A stretch of DNA of 42,120 bases from Tolypothrix campylonemoides VB511288 (lineage in GTDB: Bacteria; Cyanobacteriota; Cyanobacteriia; Cyanobacteriales; Nostocaceae): the NCBI GenBank assembly GCA_000828075.3, contig JXCB02000023.1:742119-784238 (forward strand), written 5' to 3'. Both the position numbers and the translations under genes were made by a program. Positions 26,682 to 35,282 of the stretch are shown piece after piece. The notes under the pieces were generated by a model. That model ran no database searches, was not told where the DNA came from, and saw nothing but the letters and a program-made list of their open reading frames with translations. The number at the start of each line of letters is the position of its first letter. Position 1 is the stretch's first letter.

Positions 26682-26744
26682 GGTGTACTCCAAAGAAAAA
26701 CTTATTTTTCGTGCTTTGATTCATCACCTCAGGAGAATGCCTTT

Positions 26745-29546
26745 ATGTTTAATAAAACTGATCCTGCTAAAAGTATTGATGATCAAAATGGATCATCTGT
26801 ATCTGAATTCACAAATAATAATGTCGTAAAACTGCCTGACGAGGCAAGTACTGACACTGTTGTTGATAATCAGGCAAAGCGTGCATCTACAAGTTTGAAG
26901 CGACTTAAGTTAAGTACCAAAGCTACATTAGTCGCGATCGCTCTGGGGACAGTACCAGTCTTGGCAATTGGAATACTTGCATACTTAGTTGCTAGTAATT
27001 CCTTAACCAAGAAAGTTTCCCAACTTCAACAAGCCGAAGCCAAAGGTCTGGCAGACAAAGTCAACCGTTTCATGACAGAACGGTACAACGATATTCAACT
27101 CATATCTAGTCTACCAATTATCAGAAATTCTCAAAGTGACGCTTTTTCTCAAAAGGAAAAGCAGGCATTACTCAATAAGTTTGTTGATACTTATAAAGTA
27201 TATGACAGCATTGCAGTCCTCAACTTAAACGGCAATGTCGTTGCCCAATCCCAAGGAGAGGCAATTCCTAATCAAAGCAATAGTAATTATTTTCAAAAAG
27301 TCAAGCAGGGCGATCGCCCTTACATCAGTCAACCAGAGGTAATAACTAATACAGGTTCTCATAGCATTCATATTGCAGCGCCGGTCAAAAACAGTGCTGG
27401 ACAGACGCTTGCTATACTGACAGCTAGGATGCCCGCAAAAACTCTAGACCAGGTACTCAAAAGTTATACAGAGTCAGGGCATGAATACTATTTGATTGAT
27501 GGGTCGGGAAAATTTTTCTTGGCGACGGACAGAAAATATATAGGTAGAAATGCCAGACGGGATTTTCCTGGTTTAGCTCAACAGCAAGCACAAACATTTA
27601 TTACTGTTAATCAAGCTGAAAAACAAGAGCAACTTGTCAGCAACACATCCATAACCCCAGAAGGATTGCCTGCTTTGAACTGGCAATCGATCCTGGCTAC
27701 AGATACAGCGATCGCATTTGAACCCACAAGACAAGTGTTGCTAACAGTCGCCTTTGGTGCAGGATTAACAGCATTAATTGTGGCTTTGATTGCAGTATGG
27801 TTAGCGAAACGTACCACAGAACCAATTGCGAAAGCGACAGCAGCAGTAGCAAAACTTGGCAAGGGAGAACTCGATACTCGTCTGGAGGTACACTCAGAAG
27901 ACGAGTTCGGTATTTTGAGTTCCAACATTAACCAAATGGCGTCGCAACTCCAAACCCTAGTTCAACAACAAGAACTGGACACACAAAGGGCAAAGTTACT
28001 CGCAGATATTACCCTGCAAACTCGTAGAAGCCTGAAAGTCGAAGACATTTATAAAACAGCTGTCAGAGAAGTTCGTCAGGCGATGAAAACAGACAGGGTT
28101 GTCATTTATAAATTCAATCCCGAAACCTGGGATGGAGATGTCGTCGCTGAATCAGTTACGGCTGGGCTACCAAGGATGTTAGGAGTGCAAATCGATGATC
28201 CCTGTTTTCGAGAACGTCATCTAGAAACTTATAAAAATGGTCGAGTACGGGCAATATCCAACATATATCAAGACCCTAATCTTAGCAATGCAGCTTGTTA
28301 CATCAAAATGTTAGAGAAATTTGCCGTCAAAGCAAATTTGGTCGCACCAATTATTATCAATGGGGATCTGGTAGGCTTGATGATTGCTCATCATTGTGAC
28401 AGCCCTCGGAATTGGCAACAAGCTGAAATAGATTTGTTTCAACAATTGGCGATTCAAGTTGGCTATGCTTTAGAACAAGCACAGCTTCTTGAAGAGGTTG
28501 AAAAAGCAAGGGCGATCGCCGAAAAAGTCTCGCAAGAGGAACGCCAACAGAAAGAAGCTTTACAAATGCAACTTTTGGAACTCCTTTCAGAGGTAGAAGG
28601 CGCAGCGGCTGGTGACTTAACAGTGCGTGCAGAAGTGACAGCAGGAGAAATTGGCACAGTTGCCGACTTTTTCAACTCGATAGTTGAAAGTTTGCGCGAT
28701 ATCGTCACTCAAGTTAAGGAAACCGCAACTTCTGTGAATGAGGCTATAGGTTCCAACGAAGGTGCGATCCGTGAACTCACAGAATCAGCACGAGCTCAAG
28801 CAGCAGAAATCACCAGCACTCTTGATGCAGTTGACGACATGGCTCAATCAATCCAACAAGTCGCCGTCAGCGCCCAGCAAGCAGCCTCAGTTGCCAACAC
28901 CGCCGCCCAAACGGCTAAAAAAAGTGGCATGGCAATGGATATGACAGTGCAAAATATTTTGCATTTGCGAGAAACAGTGGGCGAAACCGCGAAGAAAGTC
29001 AAGCGCTTAGGAGAATCAACGCAACAAATTTCGCGTGTGGTTGCCTTGATTAATCAAATTTCTATGCAAACCAACTTACTCGCCATCAACGCTGGAATTG
29101 AAGCCGCGCGTGCAGGTGAAGAAGGTCAAGGTTTTGCTGTCGTCGCTGAAGAAGTCGGGGAACTCGCAGCCCGAAGTGCGGCGGCGACCAAAGAAATTGA
29201 ACAAATTGTGGAAAACATCCAACGCGAAACAACAGAAGTTGTGCAAGCGATGGAACTAGGAACCACTCAGGTTGTGGAAGGAACGCGGATTGTGGAAGAT
29301 GCCAAGCAAAATCTTGGTCAGATTTTAGAGATTTCGCGCCAGATTGATTTGTTGGTGCAGTCGATTTCCATCGCCACAGCATCCCAGGCTCAAACATCGC
29401 AAACAGTCAGCTCTTTAATGAAAGACATTGCTGCTTCCTCGCAGCGCACCAGCGATTCTTCCAAGAAAGTTTCCGAGTCTTTGCAACAAACTGTGGAGAT
29501 TTCGCAGCAATTGCAAGCGACTGTCGGTACATTCAAGGTGAATTAG
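26745..29546 (+). CDS. hmpD: Methyl-accepting chemotaxis receptor with GAF (HmpD/PilJ-like)
   Basis: A 933-residue receptor. A 58-residue cytosolic lead is followed by a first span (about 59-83), a periplasmic Cache-type sensor (about 84-325), a second span (about 330-353) and HAMP (to about 410). A GAF domain lies at about 430-575, a second HAMP-like segment near 610-660 and an MCP signalling coil, whose tip ([20 protein letters not shown]) is near residue 778. The GAF shows DDPCF with C487 and a second Cys (C518) followed by Tyr, spaced to KANLVAPI like the chromophore Cys of cyanobacteriochromes. No C-terminal CheR/CheB tether is seen. ATG 26745 has AGGAG nine bases upstream. In Nostoc the homologue is essential for hormogonium development. 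Confidence 0.9.
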   Translation: MFNKTDPAKSIDDQNGSSVSEFTNNNVVKLPDEASTDTVVDNQAKRASTSLKRLKLSTKATLVAIALGTVPVLAIGILAYLVASNSLTKKVSQLQQAEAKGLADKVNRFMTERYNDIQLISSLPIIRNSQSDAFSQKEKQALLNKFVDTYKVYDSIAVLNLNGNVVAQSQGEAIPNQSNSNYFQKVKQGDRPYISQPEVITNTGSHSIHIAAPVKNSAGQTLAILTARMPAKTLDQVLKSYTESGHEYYLIDGSGKFFLATDRKYIGRNARRDFPGLAQQQAQTFITVNQAEKQEQLVSNTSITPEGLPALNWQSILATDTAIAFEPTRQVLLTVAFGAGLTALIVALIAVWLAKRTTEPIAKATAAVAKLGKGELDTRLEVHSEDEFGILSSNINQMASQLQTLVQQQELDTQRAKLLADITLQTRRSLKVEDIYKTAVREVRQAMKTDRVVIYKFNPETWDGDVVAESVTAGLPRMLGVQIDDPCFRERHLETYKNGRVRAISNIYQDPNLSNAACYIKMLEKFAVKANLVAPIIINGDLVGLMIAHHCDSPRNWQQAEIDLFQQLAIQVGYALEQAQLLEEVEKARAIAEKVSQEERQQKEALQMQLLELLSEVEGAAAGDLTVRAEVTAGEIGTVADFFNSIVESLRDIVTQVKETATSVNEAIGSNEGAIRELTESARAQAAEITSTLDAVDDMAQSIQQVAVSAQQAASVANTAAQTAKKSGMAMDMTVQNILHLRETVGETAKKVKRLGESTQQISRVVALINQISMQTNLLAINAGIEAARAGEEGQGFAVVAEEVGELAARSAAATKEIEQIVENIQRETTEVVQAMELGTTQVVEGTRIVEDAKQNLGQILEISRQIDLLVQSISIATASQAQTSQTVSSLMKDIAASSQRTSDSSKKVSESLQQTVEISQQLQATVGTFKVN

Positions 29547-29574
29547 TTTTTGGTCGTTTGTTCTTTGTCATTCT

Positions 29575-29626
29575 CGGTGACCAATGACCAATGACTAATG
29601 ACTAATGACTCATGACTAATCACTGA
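29575..29626. repeat. CCAATGA/CTAATGA heptamer repeat between hmpD and hmpE
   Basis: Five to seven degenerate copies of a TGACTAA-like heptamer lie in the short gap between hmpD and hmpE, inside the transcript. STRR class. Confidence 0.75.
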
Positions 29627-29641
29627 CTGATAGCAAAGATT

Positions 29642-32600
29642 ATGTCACAAGACAAAGAATTAGAAATCCAGATGCAGTTTCTGGAGGAAGCGACTGATTA
29701 CCTCAATACCCTGGAAGGGGTATTGCTGGAACTTAATACTAACAATCGCATCTCTCTAGAAAAAATCAACGCCGCACTGCGAGCTGCCCACTCAATTAAA
29801 GGTGGCGCAGGGATGATGGGGTTTCGTGCCCTGAGTGATTTGGCTCACCGTTTAGAAGATTCGTTTAAAGTTTTAAAAACTAGAAAAAATTCTTTAGAAA
29901 TTGATACAGAATTGCAAAGTTTATTGCTATCTGGAGTCGATTGGCTACGTCAGATAGTGGAATTGCTATCAGAAGGCAATACAGTAGACGAAGAGTGGTT
30001 ATCGACTTTCTGTTATCCAGTTTTTCAAGAACTGCATGCGCGTTTGGGCGATCCATCGCCTGAAGATGCAGCAAGTATGCTGTCTCCAGAAGATGGGCAA
30101 GATATCATCCCTTTGCTATTTGAAACAGAGGTAGAAGGGTGTTTGCAACGCTTAGAATCTGTGTTGGCAGAAAGCGGGCAGCCGTGTTTGAAAGAAGAAG
30201 TTGCGATTATGGCAGCTGAATTGGGTGGTTTGGGTGAAATGCTGCAGTTGCCAGCTTTTACTCAACTTTGCGAATCAGTGGCAAACCACTTGGAAGCTGA
30301 TGATCCCTCGCAGATAGAAACAATTGCCCGTGCTGCTTTGGAAGCATGGCGGCGATCACAAGCTTTGGTGATCACAAATCAAGTCGATAGATTACCGACA
30401 GCGATCAAACTTGAGGATTTGGCACATCAAGCCGCAGCATACAATCCAACAGAACTGCCCGAACCACAAGCAGCACCCACGCTAGACCCAGAAACAGAAG
30501 TTGCACCAGAAATTCTGCTACCAGAAGAAACTGAAGAAACTTGGCTGGATCGTGAAATCATTGCCGCTGACTTTGAAGCTTTAGAGGCAGCTTTTGCTGA
30601 GGAGAGTAACGCAGAAGTTGAAATGCCGCCAGAAACAGTCGTTGCTCAAGAAATTCCAGCAACAAATTACAAATTTGTTGAACGTAAAGTCGAACAAACT
30701 GTTGGTAGCAATAAGAGCGAATCTCAGGAAAATACAGTCCGAGTTCCTAGTAAGCAACTCGAGCAAATTAATGATTTGTTTGGGGAACTGATTATTCAGC
30801 GAAACGGATTGAATTTGCAACTTGAGAGGTTACGCAAACTTATTCGCAATTTGAACCAGCGAGTGCAAAGTCTGGAGCGAGAAAATCAGCAATTACGGAC
30901 AGCTTACGACAGAATAGCAACTGGTGGAGTACAGCCAGCAGGTGTTCCGTTGCTAGCGTTGCCACCAAGTGACAAAGTGGAGCATATTATAGCATTTAAC
31001 GATGGCAATCAGACACAGAGCGGGTTTGATTCGTTAGAAATGGATAGCTATAACGAATTAAACTTGCTCTCTCAGGAAGTCATGGAAACTATCGTTCAGG
31101 TGCAAGAAGTCACCACTGACATTCAACTGAGTATTGACGATACTGACCAATTTGCCCGCAAACTCACCAAAACATCCAAGCAGTTGCAAAGAAAGCTGAC
31201 TCAAGTACGGATGCGTCCACTGTCCGATATTGTTGACCGCTTTCCAAGGGCTTTACGCGACCTGTCTGTAGAGTACGGCAAAAATGTGCAACTGAAAATT
31301 GAGGGCGCTGGTATCTTAGTTGAACGTAGCATCTTGGAGGCTTTAAATGAGCCTTTGATGCATATGTTGCGAAATGCCTTCGACCACGGGATCGAAGACC
31401 CAGCAACACGTGTAGCCTGCGGTAAGCCAGAGCAAGGATTGATTGAAATTAAAGCCACGCATCAAGGTAATCGCACGATTATTACCCTCAAAGATGATGG
31501 ACGCGGAATTCCGTTAGACAAAATCCGCGCCCGTGCTATAGCTATGGGGTTAGAACCAACTCTCATAGCCCAAGCGACCAATGAAGAACTGCTATCGCTG
31601 ATTTTTGAACCAGGATTTAGTACTTCTGACCAAGTGACAGCATTATCTGGTCGCGGTGTAGGTATGGATGTGGTTCGCAGCAACTTGAAACAAGTGCGGG
31701 GAGATGTCAAAGTCAATACCGTAGCCGGAAAGGGTACGACTTATACGCTGTCAGTACCATTTACACTCTCAGTTGCAAGAGTCCTTCTGATAGAAAGCAA
31801 TCGAATGCTTCTCGCATTTCCCACAGATGTGGTTTCGGAAATATTCTTGCTTAATAACGAACAAGTGTTTCCAATGGCTACCAGCGAAGTTCTGAATTGG
31901 CAAGGAACCATGCTACCGCTGATTCGCCTGAGTCGGCATTTAGAGTTTAATTGTCCCCGCTACGATAACCCGAACCAAGAAAGCCCGCCCGCAATCAATG
32001 CTGCAAGCGTAATCATAATCAACCAAGGCAATCAACTGATGGCGGTACAGGTAGACCGTTGTTGGGGTGAACAAGAAGTTGCTATCCGCCGAGTTGAAGG
32101 AAACATACCTTTGCCTAGTGGTTTTAGCAACTGTACGATTTTAGGTGATGGTCGGGTAGTACCACTGGTGAACGCCAACGAGTTACTCTATTGGATTACT
32201 ACCAATGAGCGCACGCCTAGAACCAATCAACTACCATCAGCAAGCTTAAAGAACGTTTTCCTGACGCCAGCTGACGACACAGTCGTGTCAATGAATCACA
32301 AAGGCACAATTTTGATTGTAGATGACTCAATTAATGTCCGGCGCTTCTTAGCTTTAACTTTAGAAAAAGGAGGGTATCAAGTCGAACAAGCTAAAGATGG
32401 TCAAGATGCGCTAGATAAACTTCAAAACGGTTTGAGAGTTCAGGCTGTCATTTGTGATATTGAAATGCCTCGTGTTGATGGATACGGCTTTTTAGGTCGT
32501 ATCAAATCAAATAATGATTTTAAAGATATACCGATCGCTATGCTCACCTCTCGCAGTAGCGATAAACATCGTCAATTGGCAATACAATTGGGCGCGAGAG

Positions 32601-32689
32601 CTTACTTTTCCAAACCTTACAATGAGCAAGAATTACTGAAAACTTTAGATGAAATCATTTTTCCTTTAGCAGAAGCCTCCAAAGGATAA
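29642..32689 (+). CDS. hmpE: CheA-type histidine kinase with C-terminal receiver (HmpE/PilL-like)
   Basis: A 1015-residue hybrid CheA. Hpt domain with H50 in AAHSIKGGAGMMGF; an acidic linker with a weaker Hpt-like segment around residues 155-240; dimerisation helices from about 375. The ATPase domain (about 530-720) has LRNAFDHGIEDP, DDGRGIPLDKI and GRGVGMDVV. A CheW-like domain follows (about 725-865), then a receiver (about 890-1005) with D939 in ICDIEMPRVDG and K in FSKPY. The Nostoc homologue phosphorylates its own receiver and HmpB. It is the last gene of the cluster. The 95-base gap before it contains a TGACTAATGAC repeat and no clear ribosome site. Confidence 0.92.
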   Translation: MSQDKELEIQMQFLEEATDYLNTLEGVLLELNTNNRISLEKINAALRAAHSIKGGAGMMGFRALSDLAHRLEDSFKVLKTRKNSLEIDTELQSLLLSGVDWLRQIVELLSEGNTVDEEWLSTFCYPVFQELHARLGDPSPEDAASMLSPEDGQDIIPLLFETEVEGCLQRLESVLAESGQPCLKEEVAIMAAELGGLGEMLQLPAFTQLCESVANHLEADDPSQIETIARAALEAWRRSQALVITNQVDRLPTAIKLEDLAHQAAAYNPTELPEPQAAPTLDPETEVAPEILLPEETEETWLDREIIAADFEALEAAFAEESNAEVEMPPETVVAQEIPATNYKFVERKVEQTVGSNKSESQENTVRVPSKQLEQINDLFGELIIQRNGLNLQLERLRKLIRNLNQRVQSLERENQQLRTAYDRIATGGVQPAGVPLLALPPSDKVEHIIAFNDGNQTQSGFDSLEMDSYNELNLLSQEVMETIVQVQEVTTDIQLSIDDTDQFARKLTKTSKQLQRKLTQVRMRPLSDIVDRFPRALRDLSVEYGKNVQLKIEGAGILVERSILEALNEPLMHMLRNAFDHGIEDPATRVACGKPEQGLIEIKATHQGNRTIITLKDDGRGIPLDKIRARAIAMGLEPTLIAQATNEELLSLIFEPGFSTSDQVTALSGRGVGMDVVRSNLKQVRGDVKVNTVAGKGTTYTLSVPFTLSVARVLLIESNRMLLAFPTDVVSEIFLLNNEQVFPMATSEVLNWQGTMLPLIRLSRHLEFNCPRYDNPNQESPPAINAASVIIINQGNQLMAVQVDRCWGEQEVAIRRVEGNIPLPSGFSNCTILGDGRVVPLVNANELLYWITTNERTPRTNQLPSASLKNVFLTPADDTVVSMNHKGTILIVDDSINVRRFLALTLEKGGYQVEQAKDGQDALDKLQNGLRVQAVICDIEMPRVDGYGFLGRIKSNNDFKDIPIAMLTSRSSDKHRQLAIQLGARAYFSKPYNEQELLKTLDEIIFPLAEASKG

Positions 32690-32700
32690 TGTTGAAAGTG

Positions 32701-32738
32701 ATGAGTTATGAGTTATGACTTTTATACTCATAACTCAT
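32701..32738 (+). terminator. Perfect 13-bp hairpin after hmpE
   Basis: ATGAGTTATGAGT (32701-32713) is exactly complementary to ACTCATAACTCAT (32726-32738), with a 12-base loop, and GAATTTTG follows. It starts 12 bases after the hmpE stop. The T run is short and the sequence resembles dispersed repeats, so termination is plausible rather than sure. Confidence 0.5.
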
Positions 32739-33293
32739 GAATTTTGTACAAGTTTTATTATGAATTGGTATTAAGCTGTTATACAAATAAACTCGCACAT
32801 CAACAAGGGTTGGACAGTTGGTTCTTAAGTGTTGACAGTTAATAGTCAACGACCTCCACTTCAACGTTTATGAAATTTATATTAAGTCCGGTTAATTAGT
32901 TATTATTCTGTAAATCTGTGCAAAAACCTTAATAGGACTTACGCAAAAAACCTCTCAAACTCTTACTTCTCTGTGTCCTCTGCGTCCGGGTGTGGTTCGT
33001 TTTTCCGTTACCCATGCCTAAGTCCTGCTTAAAATATTCTCCCCTGCTTCCCGTTCAGACCTTCGGACGCGTTCGGTGACGGCTCGAGCCGCTGACGCTC
33101 ACGGCGGAAGCCTGCTCAAGAGCCCCTCTGCTGCCTTAATGATAAGTCTTCAACCGGACATGATATTATGCCCGCATTAGTTTATTACATTTTTTATTTA
33201 AATTTGGAAAAAAATCTAGAGAATTTGACGTGTTCTAATCGAGTCGTGCAAATTTATGTATAAGCTATCCGGTCGATAGAAAGGTTTTGTGCC
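32739..33293. other. Intergenic region with dispersed repeats
   Basis: No gene. It contains a 93-base segment with 8-base inverted ends (32934-33026) and a GC-rich patch around 33055-33120 with the 12-base palindrome CGGCTCGAGCCG at 33080-33091. That patch stands out from its AT-rich surroundings and looks like a dispersed cyanobacterial repeat. The last 100 bases are the leader of the following small gene. Confidence 0.55.
32934..33026. repeat. MITE-like segment with AGGACTTA inverted ends
   Basis: AGGACTTA (32934-32941) and TAAGTCCT (33019-33026) are exact 8-base inverted ends of a 93-base non-coding segment. No convincing target-site duplication is seen. Its status as a mobile miniature element needs other copies in the genome. 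Confidence 0.4.
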
Positions 33294-33668
33294 ATGAGTA
33301 AACATTTTCTTCCTCCTCTTTCTCCAGATGATTTGCCTCCAAAGGCAACACTACTTGATGGGTTACTACTAAGACAACTAGAAGAGGCGATCGGCAAACT
33401 CTTTTTCAAGGCTTGCGATTCCAGAACTCGGGCTTTGTTGTCTAGTTGTCACTGGTATTTCCAGATAAACGCCGGTACTTTGATACTCGTTATTATCAGC
33501 TATGACATAGACAGTTACTGGCATATAGCGAAAGCTATTCCCCAAATGGTTGATAGCTTAAAGCTATTTTCCAATACTGCCAAAATCCGTTTTTGTCCTC
33601 CATCTGAGAAGGGTATACCGTGGGAAATGGGGATAGATGAAACGCCGGATGAAGAAGACGTGTTTTAA
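33294..33668 (+). CDS. Hypothetical protein, 124 residues
   Basis: I do not recognise this family. It begins with a Pro-rich lead (FLPPLSPDDLPP), followed by a helical LLDGLLLRQLEEAIGKLF segment, a mixed beta region (SCHWYFQINAG, LILVIISYDID), a second helix (WHIAKAIPQMVDSL) and an acidic tail (DETPDEEDVF). It looks like a single small soluble domain. AGAAAGG lies about ten bases before the ATG. It is free-standing between the hmp cluster and a structured intergenic segment. The ordered secondary-structure pattern and ribosome site support a real gene. Confidence 0.65.
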   Translation: MSKHFLPPLSPDDLPPKATLLDGLLLRQLEEAIGKLFFKACDSRTRALLSSCHWYFQINAGTLILVIISYDIDSYWHIAKAIPQMVDSLKLFSNTAKIRFCPPSEKGIPWEMGIDETPDEEDVF

Positions 33669-33706
33669 CACATGGTTGCGCCTATTATCACATGGACGGT
33701 CATCTC

Positions 33707-33862
33707 AGATCTTGTACCCAACAAGAGCCAAAGGCTCTAATATCTCGTTACCAGGTTGAAAGAGGTAACGAGGGTTTGGAGCCTTCGCCTCCTTAGTGTT
33801 GCAACAGGCGGAAGATCTCAGTCATCGGTATATTGTCAAGGCGTTTCTTTCTAAAACGCCTT
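33707..33862. other. Candidate structured RNA or palindromic element
   Basis: AGATCTT (33707-33713) can pair with AAGATCT (33812-33818), enclosing three hairpins: AGAGCC/GGCTCT with loop AAA (33724-33738), CTCGTTACC/GGTAACGAG (33744-33772) and GGAG/CTCC (33778-33792). A further hairpin AAGGCGTTT/AAACGCCTT lies just outside (about 33838-33862). The arrangement looks like a multibranched RNA, but strand and expression are unknown. Confidence 0.35.
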
Positions 33863-34216
33863 CCCTACCTCGAACAAGCAGGATAACTACACCTAATATA
33901 ACGCCGAAGACAAAGTAGCTTGGGTAATAAGACCTGTTTGGCGATGATCGCGCTGACTAAGACTAGCACACCATTGCTTAAGGAACTCCCGAGGCTGGAG
34001 CAACTTGCTATTGTCTTGATATTTTTATTTTTATATGATAATCAAATATCATGCTGTGAAAAAATGTCACTTGTGCTACAACTGGGAACAGATCAAACAA
34101 TCCCAAGCTAAGTACTAAAGGTGAACTGACAAATGCTGTACCAAGGAAAGTAACAAATCATCTTATTTTCATTGGAAAACAGCTCAACAGAGTTTTATTT
34201 TTTAAGAATTGACACT

Positions 34217-34264
34217 TGGTAGGATCGTACCAGGAAAAGCTCTAAATTACCAACTAAATTGGTA
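34217..34264. promoter_or_regulatory. Putative operator: two inverted TGGTA/TACCA pairs
   Basis: TGGTA 34217-34221 and TACCA 34228-34232 form one inverted pair with a 6-base gap. TACCA 34248-34252 and TGGTA 34260-34264 form a second pair in opposite order with a 7-base gap. The cluster ends five bases before the start codon of a ribbon-helix-helix protein, which suggests autoregulation. A TATAAT (34263-34268) overlaps the last half-site, and a TTGACA lies at 34209-34214. Confidence 0.5.
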
Positions 34265-34269
34265 TAATT

Positions 34270-34707
34270 ATGCCAAGAAAAGAACAAGGATGGATCACTT
34301 TTCAAACCTCTGAGGAGGAGCGAAAAATTCTGGAACACATTTCAAAGCAGTCTCAGCGCACCAAAACAGAAATTTTGCGGGAACTCGTGCGTAGCCTGAA
34401 CAAGCAGTCTCCTCAACCGCCATCATTACCAACTCAACAGTATGAAACAGAGGAGAGTAGAACTCCTGAAATAGAAGTTTTTAGTCCGAAGAAACGACTC
34501 AAAGTGAGCTCTCGTAATATTCTTAAAGGAATCGTTAAACGAGTTGTTACAGGAGCCGTTAATACTGAAATCACGCTGGAGATTGTTCATAAAGTTGAAC
34601 TAACCTCAATCATTACCCGAGTATCAGCAGACGAGTTGGGTTTGTCTGAGGGTACAGAAGCTTACGCAGTGATCAAGTCCAACGATATTGTTATTGCTAA
34701 GGAGTAG
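34270..34707 (+). CDS. Ribbon-helix-helix plus Mop (TOBE) domain regulator
   Basis: A 145-residue protein with two parts. Residues 1-45 resemble a CopG/Arc ribbon-helix-helix: a short strand (GWITFQTS), helix (EEERKILEHISKQS) and second helix (TKTEILRELVRSL). A Pro/Gln-rich linker follows. Residues about 76-145 are a molbindin/Mop domain (LKVSSRNILKGIV, AVNTEITLEI, a conserved ADELGLSEGTEAYAVIKSNDI), the fold that binds molybdate or tungstate. Together they suggest an oxyanion-sensing repressor, like ModE but with a different DNA-binding fold. No molybdate transporter is adjacent. No ribosome site is seen before the ATG, and an in-frame stop lies 15 bases upstream. Confidence 0.8.
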   Translation: MPRKEQGWITFQTSEEERKILEHISKQSQRTKTEILRELVRSLNKQSPQPPSLPTQQYETEESRTPEIEVFSPKKRLKVSSRNILKGIVKRVVTGAVNTEITLEIVHKVELTSIITRVSADELGLSEGTEAYAVIKSNDIVIAKE

Positions 34708-34831
34708 AAAAAACTTAATTCAGAGCTAGCAAGCGTTAAGCAAAGTTAATCAATATAGTTAGTATTGATCACTAGACCTCTTCTTGCCCTCATCCCCAAC
34801 CCCTTCTCCCAAAATTGGGATTCGGGGAGCC

Positions 34832-34885
34832 ACCCTCACCCTAAGTCCCTCTCCCAGACTTGGGAGAGGGATTTAGGGTGAGGGT
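34832..34885. repeat. 25-bp palindromic dispersed repeat
   Basis: ACCCTCACCCTAAGTCCC... and its complement form a 25-bp stem with one mismatch and a GACT loop. A related but weaker copy, CCCTCACCCTTAAC...GTTAGGGGTGAGG, follows at about 34922-34974. These are widespread cyanobacterial intergenic palindromes. Confidence 0.8.
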
Positions 34886-34997
34886 AAAGATTTATGCAAG
34901 AAGTTTACTAATCAGATAAAAGCCCTCACCCTTAACTTTCTTTCCCAATTTGGCAGAGAAGTTAGGGGTGAGGTACTTTGGAATGATCAAACTTTTC

Positions 34998-35282
34998 CTA
35001 AGCTTCGACTTTTACACCTCTCCAAAAAGCCACATAGCCCTCAATCTGCTTTGCCTTCTCCTTTGCATCAGGGTAGTACCAAGCAGCGTCTTTGTTGACT
35101 TGTCCATCTACTTCAATACTGTAGTAACTAGCGAGACCTTTCCAAGGACAAGTTGTGTGAGTGTCACTTTCCTTGAAGTACTGCTTGTTAACTGAGTCAG
35201 GGGGAAAGTAATGATTGTTTTCCACAACTATGGTGTTATCGCTTTCGGCTAACACAGCGCCATTCCAAATTGCTTTCGGCAT
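34998..35282 (-). CDS. DUF427 family protein
   Basis: A 94-residue protein made of one DUF427 domain. Typical features are KAIWNGAVLAES near the start, the VENNHYFPPDSV segment, and the conserved TTCPWKGLASYYS motif followed by AAWYYPDAKEKA. The fold is a small beta-rich domain whose biochemical role is unknown. Length is normal for the single-domain form. No clear ribosome site before the ATG. It ends next to the palindromic repeats. Confidence 0.88.
   Translation of the reverse strand: MPKAIWNGAVLAESDNTIVVENNHYFPPDSVNKQYFKESDTHTTCPWKGLASYYSIEVDGQVNKDAAWYYPDAKEKAKQIEGYVAFWRGVKVEA

Larger units (their letters stand above)
33669..34269. other. 600-base gene-free region with multi-hairpin segment and operator-like repeats
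   Basis: No convincing protein gene. The first third (33707-33870) folds into several hairpins, and the last 55 bases hold paired TGGTA/TACCA half-sites before the RHH-Mop gene. The middle (33870-34200) is AT-rich and unremarkable. Confidence 0.6.

Noticed and set aside
33920-34111. 63-codon plus-strand frame in the structured intergenic region
   Set aside because: It has no domain or ribosome site. The hydrophobic stretch could arise from AT-rich DNA.
34832-34885. Large palindrome considered as a terminator of the RHH-Mop gene
   Set aside because: It lies more than 120 bases after the stop, lacks a T run and belongs to a class of widespread dispersed palindromes.
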